From contig OX637343.1 in the NCBI GenBank assembly GCA_951799405.1, positions 13,742,524-13,806,523 of the forward strand: 64,000 nucleotides of DNA, given 5' to 3'. Shown piece by piece: positions 34,397 to 41,800 of the stretch. The notes beneath the pieces were generated by a model. It searched no databases. It saw nothing but the letters and a program-made list of their open reading frames with translations, and was not told the DNA's origin. Position 1 is the first letter of the stretch; the number at the start of each line of letters is the position of its first letter. The translations under genes and the position numbers were made by a program. The DNA is from Agapetus fuscipes. Its lineage: Eukaryota; Arthropoda; Insecta; Trichoptera; Glossosomatidae.

Positions 34397-34991
34397 TAAT
34401 TTGTCATAATACTTTTGCAAATGTTAATTTTTTATTTCAAAAAATTTAATACTGAAATTTATGGTAAAAACCAAACAATCAAAATCATACCTGTTCCTCT
34501 TCCTCGTTTTCCACATCAATCGACGAGTGGGTTTCGAATGGCTGCTCGATTTTATCAAGAAATTGAAGAGCATAAAATACCCATGACGACGGAGTGTAAA
34601 TGTCTTCGGTACCACATCCAGACCTTTAATAACATAATAAATTCATTTCATATTTTCTTTTTTATATAATTATTATAAAAACAACTATACCTAATGCCTA
34701 AATAAAATTTTACTAAGAAAATCAAAATGTTGGTATATATTCTCACCTTTTCGAAGATTCAATTTTCTTAAGTTCTTTTCGAAAATTTGATCTTAATGTA
34801 TTTATTTTTTTCCTGACATCGGAAATTTCCGCGTTAGGTTTTATTTTTTTGTACAAAGGCAATAATTTATTTAAGGCTTCCATCCTTTTATTTTTTTTCA
34901 TGTAATTTGGATCTGTGGAGCTCCACAATTCGGGCATGGATTCAAAAGTATGAATAAATAATTTAAGATCTTCGTCCATATTATCCTCCAT
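33167..34991 (-). CDS. Harbinger MADF-domain DNA-binding protein (3 exons)
   Basis: Accessory protein thought to bind element DNA and help the transposase reach the nucleus and ends. Exons on the minus strand: 34991-34747, 34623-34491 and 33514-33167; donors GTGAGA and GTATGA, acceptors ATTAAAG and TTTTTTAG; phases agree, giving 241 residues. Residues ~8-82 form the MADF (Myb/SANT-like) domain: LFIHTFESMPELWSS, YMKKNKRMEALNKLL, DVRKKINTLRSNFRKEL. Exon 2 has the usual GTEDIYTPSSWVFYALQFL follow-on. Exon 3 carries a basic, Lys-rich stretch and a BESS-like end (DATQKILAEKAINDILFEA). A further 5' non-coding exon probably ends at 35421 (GTAAGT), with acceptor TTTGCAG immediately before the ATG. 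Exon 3 lies in the transposase intron, and the MADF second intron spans transposase exon 2. Confidence 0.85.
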
Positions 34992-35047
34992 CTGCAAATT
35001 ATTTAACAAAATGTAAATGAAGTTATGATTAATATTTTCGTTATTAA

Positions 35048-35382
35048 CCCTCCGAGTACCATGGGGTCCTTTTGGGACCCAACACTTTTACGAGAATTTA
35101 ACTTTCTCTGCTGTATGACCTTTGTAAACTCCGTTTTAAAATATTGTTTCTTCAGAAAATACAAGAAAAAACAAGTTGCACCTTTTATTTATTTTTGGGC
35201 ATAAGTTAAAAGATGAGTAAACTTGAAGGTAAAATTCATTATTAGCATTCAAAAACATGTGAAAGTACCAAGTTTCAACTTCCTATTCAATAACCCAAGA
35301 TTTAAAATGGAAAAAAATATTTGGGGTCCAAAAAGGACCCCTGTGGTACTTGACTTTCATGAGGACCGTGGTACCCAGAGGT
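35048..35382. mobile_element. piggyBac-type MITE inside the Harbinger
   Basis: Flanked by TTAA on both sides (35044-35047 and 35383-35386), the diagnostic piggyBac target. Termini CCCTCCGAGTACCATGGGGT and, in reverse, ACCTCTGGGTACCACGG. Each end also holds a GGGTCC/GGACCC palindrome. 335 bp, non-coding. It occupies most of the 429 bp intron 5' of the MADF start codon; without it that intron would be about 90 bp. Confidence 0.78.
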
Positions 35383-35678
35383 TTAAATTCACAGTATTTT
35401 AAAAATAATCTTGTACTTACTTTGGATGCACGAGTTTTTGCACAATTTAATAACTGAGGAAGATAAATTTATCGTAATTAAACTTAATTTAACTTAATTT
35501 AAAACGTAATTTAACTTAAATTCGTAAGAAAATAAGCAGGCTTCACGTTTTCAGAGAAAATAAACGGCAACTCTACAAAAAGCAAACCAACGTCGAACTC
35601 CAAGATTTCATCAATTAGATGGCACGTGTTTTCACAACCTAAACCCGCCTCATTACTGAAGAATGAAGCAAACCCGGC

Positions 35679-35816
35679 CACACGGTCATTATTACTGTCA
35701 GTATCCCCACTACTCGGCGACCAGAACTGAGGAATGAATGGATTGAAGCATCAATCTTCAGTACCCTCTTCAGTACTTCAATACCTCGGATTACACGATC
35801 AGTATTACTGACAATA
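35679..35816. repeat. Subterminal repeats, right end of Harbinger
   Basis: CACACGGTCATTATTACTGT at 35679 and TTACACGATCAGTATTACTG at 35791, in direct orientation relative to the left pair, not inverted. Confidence 0.6.
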
Positions 35817-35858
35817 TTTTTCGATACTGTCAGTATTATTGACCGTGTATGCTCTGCT

Positions 35859-36240
35859 TGAGGGATAGAGTTAGGAATGAATGGGTAAAAAAAGAATGTA
35901 ATTTGAAAGAGGATGTGAAAGTTAAGGTACAAAAGAATGTGATGAGATGGTTTGGGCATGTGGAAAGAATGAACGATGATAGACTGACAAAGTATGTATA
36001 CAAAGAAAGTGTGAAAGGAAAAAGAGGGAAGGGACGACCGAGAAAAGTATGGAGTGATCAGATTGAGGAGATTGTGAAAGAATGGGATATACAAAGTGAG
36101 CGTAAAAGAAGAAAATGCATGAAAAAGGTGATGGATATGAATGAATTGAAAGAGGTATGTAAGGATAGGAAAAAATGGAGGCAACTCTGCAGAGGCTCTG
36201 GCCACCCCTAGCGGAATGGCGACAGAGTTACAGTTACAGT
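35859..36240 (+). pseudogene. LINE reverse transcriptase, part 2, with 3' tail
   Basis: Continues the frame broken at 32278: RDRVRNEWVKKEC, MRWFGHVERMNDDRLTKYV, GKGRPRKVWSDQIEEIVKE and KRRKCMKKVMDMNELKEV, with the stop at 36209-36211. The 3' UTR is under 30 bp (GCGGAATGGCGACAGAG) and ends in TTACAG units, the same tail as at 23160 and, reversed, 56725. Confidence 0.85.
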
Positions 36241-36278
36241 TATTACCCATTATTTTTTTTTACTTAAACTAAACATAC

Positions 36279-36794
36279 TGTTATGTAAATATAAATATTG
36301 AAATAAGTATGGGTAGTTATAGTGTTATGTAAATATAAATATTGAAATAAGTATGGATAGTTATAGTTATAAGAATCCTCAAAAGTATTGGTAGGTAAGA
36401 TCGATAATTATGTATAAGTGTAGAATTCTCTAGGCTAAGTAGGTATTTGTTATAATTATAGGAATACTGTATTGCATTGGTAGGTAGGATTTTGGTTGTG
36501 TCTAGGTAGTACGTGAAACATCGAGAAGTAATAATTACTCTGGAACCTTCTAGCAACTATAGGTCTAGATTATACTGCTCTAAAGAGTATAAAGGGTGCA
36601 AATGGCCTGCAGAGCGGCCAGTATCATAGAGACTTACAAACACATCGAAGTCATCTGATCAGTGAACCAAAACCAAGTGGAATAATCGAGAAAGTAGTGT
36701 GAAAATAAATTTTGTAACTGTGTAAAATAAATAACTATTGAAGAAGACCTGTGTATTTTTAATTTGAAGACAATTGAACCCTAATTTCGTAACA
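36279..36794 (+). repeat. 5' LTR
   Basis: Begins TGTTATGTAAAT and ends TTTCGTAACA (TG...CA). Its first 44 bp are tandemly duplicated (36279-36322 and 36323-36366, one difference). The ATAC duplication flanks the first copy, fixing the outer edge there. Confidence 0.96.
36588..36618 (+). promoter_or_regulatory. Probable LTR core promoter
   Basis: TATAAAG at 36588-36594, with a CCAGTA initiator-like sequence ~30 bp downstream (36618). The same arrangement is in the 3' LTR near 43368. AATAAA motifs further on (near 36703 and 36727) could serve 3'-end formation. Confidence 0.5.
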
Positions 36795-36796
36795 AT

Positions 36797-36814
36797 TGGC
36801 GTCAGGTGCGGAAT
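36797..36814 (+). other. Probable primer-binding site
   Basis: TGGCGTCAGGTGCGGAAT starts two bases after the LTR. TGG pairs with a tRNA CCA end; the reverse complement ends ACCTGACGCCA, which could fit a leucine tRNA, but I cannot confirm which. Confidence 0.6.
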
Positions 36815-37470
36815 TGTCAAGAAAAATTAAGATCTTCTGTCTAAAAATAAATAAAATAAATTAAATAGTGTTAAAATGAACTTTATTCAAATTGAACTTT
36901 GTGTGAACTGACTTTTGTGAAAACAAGTGTTTAAATAAATTTTTGTTAAAAGAAAAGACGCAAAAGCAAGTTGCTTATAAATTCTGGAACATCATATGGA
37001 ACATAATTCTGGACATAATTCTGGACATAACATAATGACTATTTTACCGCATTGAGAAAGTCATCAAATTGGACCATAGTTTTTTTATTATTGTGTGTGA
37101 TTAAAAAAAATAAAATAAATAAATAAAAATCTTGAAAAATATTACAAAAGAACGTTCCAGATTCATCGAGAAAAAGTTTTTGAATAACTATCCTTTGTTT
37201 ACAAGTGTGTGAATGTACATTAACTACCTACCTGTGTGTTTGAAAGACTTGAGACGAAATAAATAATTATGTACTATCAGACATTATTATGTTAAAAAAA
37301 TATTGGTGAATTAAAAATAAATATTAAAAGACAGTACCTACCAATCAGTGTAATCAGATAAATTATTATTTTGCTAAAGTACGTATTCAAAACAGCTATA
37401 TATATAAAACTCAAAACTTGTATTAAATAAATTTAAAAATATTTTTGTTTTGAAGTAAATTTTAAAAAAA
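36815..37470 (+). other. Gypsy 5' leader
   Basis: About 650 bp, very AT-rich, without a long frame; presumably holds packaging signals. Confidence 0.5.
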
Positions 37471-38841
37471 ATGGCAACCAAAGTGAACATCAAGGACCTC
37501 AAAGTCACTGAGCTTAAAAATGAGCTTCTGGAGAGGGACCTGGAGACCTCAGGAGGGAAGGCGGCCTTACAGGCACGCCTCATGGAGGCCTTAGAACAGT
37601 CAGGCGAAGACCCGGCATATTTTGTCATGGCGTCTGGAGGGGACCGCGCCTTGGACGAGCTAAACCTCAGCATCACCGGAAACTTCACTTCCATGGAGGA
37701 AAAGCTGAAAGGGGAGATGGCTGACAACGCCAAGACCCTGAAAGTGGAGATGGCTGACAACGCCAAGACCCTGGAGGAGAAGATGGCTGACAACGCCAAG
37801 ACCCTGGAGGAGAAGATGACCAGCAACCTGACCGGGCTAGAGGAAAAGATGACCAGCCTGAAGGTGGAGATGGCTGACAGCCTCACTACCCTGAAGGAGG
37901 ACCTCAATAAGAATCTCACAACCCTGAAAGGAGAAATGGAGGAGAAGATGACAACCAACCTCTCGGCCCTGAAGGGGGAAATGGAGACTCGGATGTCAAA
38001 CCTGGAAGACCGTCTGCGTGCCGAGCTGGCTGACAAGTGCCAGATGGAGTCCACCAGGATATCCCCCAAAGGCCTTCACGACGAGATCGAACAGGGATGC
38101 TCAACTCCAACCAGGGTCACTAGAGGGGATGACGACCCTTCGCTGGCGAAGCACAACCTTCCGACCTTCGACGGGAAGACGTCGTGGGAGGAGTATTTGA
38201 CCCTCTTTGAGACGGCTGCCATGATGGGAGCCTGGAGCCAGCAGAAGAAGGCTTCGGTTCTCAGCCTGTCGCTCCGAGGAGACGCTCTCAGGGTCCTGCA
38301 GGCCATACCCCTGGACAACCGTGGTGACTTTGGGCAGCTGAAGCAGCGCTTGGATATGCGCTATGGCCACAAGTGCTTGGAGCAGCTGTACAAGTCACAG
38401 CTGAACACAAGGGTGCAGAAGCCCAACGAGAGCCTCCAGGAGTTTGAGATGGACATCGTCCGCCTGGTACGAGACGCTTACCCGACAGCCTCCGACGACA
38501 TCTGTGAGAGCTTGGCAGTGGATAAGTTCCTGAACGGGTTGCGGGAATGGGAGACGCAGCAAGCCGTAAAACTGGCCCACCCCAAGGCGTTGAACGAGGC
38601 GCTAAGCCAAGCTCTCGAGTTTGAGGCTGTCAAACAGTCCATCAGGGGCCACGCCAGGGTTCGTGCAGTCGAGGCAGAGGAAGTCAAGCTACCAACAACC
38701 GAAGAGTTAATTGAAAAAGTGCTGGAACGTCTGAGACCTCGAAGACGAGACCCACGCTGCTGGAACTGCGGACAGCTGGGCCACCTTAGCACCAAGTGTC
38801 CCAAGCCTCAGAAACCCAGAAAACAGGCTGCGGAAAACTAG
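37471..38841 (+). CDS. gag: Gypsy Gag polyprotein with SAP-like N-terminus
   Basis: Structural protein that forms the cytoplasmic particle and binds the element RNA. 456 residues. Residues ~8-42 read as a SAP motif (LKVTELKNELLERDLE...GGKAALQARL), a DNA/RNA-binding helix pair known from chromatin proteins. Residues ~73-187 are a coiled coil of 11-residue repeats (EMADNAKTLKV, EMADNAKTLEE, KMADNAKTLEE ...). Residues ~228-390 form the capsid-type region (LPTFDGKTSWEEYLTLFE ... MRYGHKCLEQLY). The zinc knuckle is C430-X2-C433-X4-H438-X4-C443 after an Arg-rich run. The ATG follows an A-run and is the first in a long frame. Pol overlaps the end in the -1 frame. Intact. Confidence 0.93.
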   Translation: MATKVNIKDLKVTELKNELLERDLETSGGKAALQARLMEALEQSGEDPAYFVMASGGDRALDELNLSITGNFTSMEEKLKGEMADNAKTLKVEMADNAKTLEEKMADNAKTLEEKMTSNLTGLEEKMTSLKVEMADSLTTLKEDLNKNLTTLKGEMEEKMTTNLSALKGEMETRMSNLEDRLRAELADKCQMESTRISPKGLHDEIEQGCSTPTRVTRGDDDPSLAKHNLPTFDGKTSWEEYLTLFETAAMMGAWSQQKKASVLSLSLRGDALRVLQAIPLDNRGDFGQLKQRLDMRYGHKCLEQLYKSQLNTRVQKPNESLQEFEMDIVRLVRDAYPTASDDICESLAVDKFLNGLREWETQQAVKLAHPKALNEALSQALEFEAVKQSIRGHARVRAVEAEEVKLPTTEELIEKVLERLRPRRRDPRCWNCGQLGHLSTKCPKPQKPRKQAAEN

Positions 38842-41800
38842 AAAGGGTTAATGGGAAGGGGCAACCGTTGACCCGCGCTGGAGAGGCCCTGAAATCTGCT
38901 GCTACTGTCGCAACTGTGAGAGGAAAAGCCAGCAGCATTTTTATCAATGGCATAATAGATGGAGTAACCCGTGAACTACTGGTGGACACGGGAGCAACCA
39001 GGACAATTCTGAGACGCGACATAGTGGCACGAGGTAAGCAGATTGCACCAACAAAGTGGTCTCTGCACACCGCCACGGGAGAGTCAGCACAGGTGTATGG
39101 GGAGACGATTGCCACCTTCCAAATTGGCAGCACCACTTTTGATCATCGGACGTTGGTGGCCAACATTGAAGAAGACGTTATATTGGGAATGGACATACTG
39201 GACAGATTTGGGTGCAGCTTAAATTTAAAAAAAGGTGCCATTAAAATTGAAAATGAAGAAGTCATCCTGCAAAGACGGAAAGAACTGGCTGCACGTGTGA
39301 TCCTAGCCAAGAATACCGAAGTGAAGGGGCGATCCGAGATGATAGTGAGTGCCCGCCTGGATTCCAGTAGTACAAATGACCAAATCTGTATGATAGAACC
39401 GGAGAACATGGACAATGTTAACAAAGGAGTCATGGTGGCAAGAACAGTGATTCGCGCGCAGGAGACCATTCCTGTCAAGATCATGAATGTGAACAGCTAC
39501 CCAGTTAAAATGAATGAAGGTTTTGTTTTGGGCAGATGTGAGAGGATAACTTCCATTGTGCAACAGATGACAAACATGACATGCGAGGGAAGAAAATTAT
39601 CGACACAATTGGAAACCCTGGTCCACGACGCTTCCCAAGGTCTAACCGAGGAAAACAGACTTAGAGTGAGGAGTTTGATCTGCCGCTACCAGAACATTTT
39701 CGAGGACTCTAATGGCCGTCTGGGAAGAACCAAGGTAGTGCGACATAGCATAGACACCGGAGAAGCAAGACCAATCAAACAGGCTCCAAGAAGACTACCC
39801 TTTGCAAAGCGGGAAGAAGCCGACAAGATCATCAAAGACATGAGCAAGGATGGCATCATAGAACCATCAAGTAGCCCTTGGACATCCCCGGTGGTACTGG
39901 TGAAAAAGAAGGATGGTACCACGAGATTTTGTGTGGACTACAGACTGCTCAACGATGTTACGAAAAAGGATAGTTACCCTCTGCCAAGGATTGACGACAC
40001 CTTGGACACATTGGCAGGATGCACCATTTTTTCCACATTGGACCTGAAAAGTGGCTACTGGCAAGTTGAATTGGATGCCAAAGATAAGGAGAAAACGGCA
40101 TTCTCGACTGGATCTGGACTTTGGCAGTTCACCGTGATGCCATTTGGCTTATGCAATGCCCCCGCCACGTTTGAAAGGCTGATGGAGAATGTGCTGCGAG
40201 GACTGTCATGGGAAACCTGCCTTGTATACTTGGATGACATAATCATCCTGGGAAAGGACTTCAACCATCAGTTGAGAAATCTGGAGCAAGTTTTCGGGCG
40301 ACTACAAGACGCTGGACTGAAGCTCAACCCGAAAAAGTGTAACCTGTTCAAGAAACAAGTAAATTACCTGGGACACATAGTTTCTCAACGTGGAGTTGAA
40401 GTTGACCCTGCCAAAATCAAGGCAGTAAGAGACTGGCCCGTGCTGAAGGACAAACATGAAACTAGGAGCTTCCTGGGGCTGTGCACTTATTACAGGAGGT
40501 TTGTGCCAAGATTTGCGGACATTGCAAAACCGCTCACCAAGCTTACGGAAGAAAACACTCGCTTCCATTGGAGTGATTCCTGCGCACAAGCATTTGAAGA
40601 GCTTAAGGGAAGATTAACAAGTGCCCCCCTCTTGAGCTACCCACGAAAAGATGGAAAGTTCATCCTGGATACCGACGCTAGTAATGTGGGGATAGGAGGT
40701 GTCCTTTCCCAAATACAGGATGGGCATGAGACTGTTCTGGGTTACTTCAGTAAAGTGCTTTCCAAGCCAGAACGAAATTATTGCGTGACCAGACGAGAGC
40801 TTCTTGCCGTGATAAAATCAGTGGAACACTTCCGCAAATACTTGTACGGGAGAAAATTCACACTACGGACTGATCATGCTGCACTGGTTTGGCTTCTGAA
40901 ATTCAAAAACCCAGAAGGGCAAGTGGCTAGATGGATTGAAAGGCTCCAGGAGTATGATTATGACTCCGAACATAGACCTGGCACGCTTCATCGAAATGCG
41001 GATGCATTATCCAGACGACCATGCGCCAGTGACTGCAAACATTGCAGCAGGATGGAGGACAAGGTAGCAATTGTCCAAAGGACGACCACCGAAGATGAGG
41101 ACTGGCAAGATGAAAAATTGGCGCAAGACCAACTGAATGATCCGGACTTGAAGTATGTGATGGAATGGGCGCGAGAAAGAGAAAGGCCAACCTGGGAAAA
41201 ACTCGCCCCCTTATCACCAACTGTCAAGGCTTATTGGGCTCAATGGGGATCCATAGTGATAGAAGGAGGGCTTCTGAAACGAAAGATCGAGAAGGAAGAC
41301 GGCACACTTAGAAGAAAGCAAACCCTCGTTCCGAGGAGCCGAGTACCGGAAATCCTTGGACTGCTGCATGGAGGAACTTCTGGAGGACATCTAGGCGTTA
41401 AGAAGACGCTGGAGAAAGTGAAAGAGCGATTTTACTGGATCAACTGCAGCGAAGACGTCAAAGATTGGTGTCGAAAATGTGTAACCTGTGCAACGGCCAA
41501 TGGACCGCAAAGGAAAAGGCGAGCACCAATGCGTCAGTACAATGTTGGCAGCCCCTTTGAAAGAATTGCCATCGACATAGTCGGCCCATTTCCTACAACT
41601 GAGAAGGGTAACAAGTACATCATGGTGGTGATGGATTACTTCAGCAAGTGGGTGGAAGCTTACTCAATCCCTAACCAAGAGGCCGTAACCGTGACTGAAG
41701 TTCTAGTTACCGAATTTATCAGCAGGTTTGGCGTACCCCTGGAATTACATTCTGATCAGGGAAGGAACTTTGAAGCTGCTATCTTCCAGCAAATGTGTGA

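Larger units (their letters stand above)
32279..35858. mobile_element. PIF/Harbinger DNA transposon, apparently intact
   Basis: 3580 bp with perfect 34 bp terminal inverted repeats (32279-32312 and 35825-35858; outer bases AGCAGAGCATACACGG), a 3 bp TGA target duplication, a two-exon transposase on the plus strand, and a MADF-domain gene on the minus strand. The motif ACACG(G/A)TCATTATTACTG recurs inside both ends. The terminal repeats match and no frame is broken, so it may be autonomous. Only its MADF gene's 5' intron carries a foreign insert (35048-35382). Confidence 0.9.

Noticed and set aside
37374..38069. Long antisense frame (231 codons) across gag
   Set aside because: Shadow of the repetitive coiled-coil coding sequence; Ser/Phe-rich low-complexity translation.
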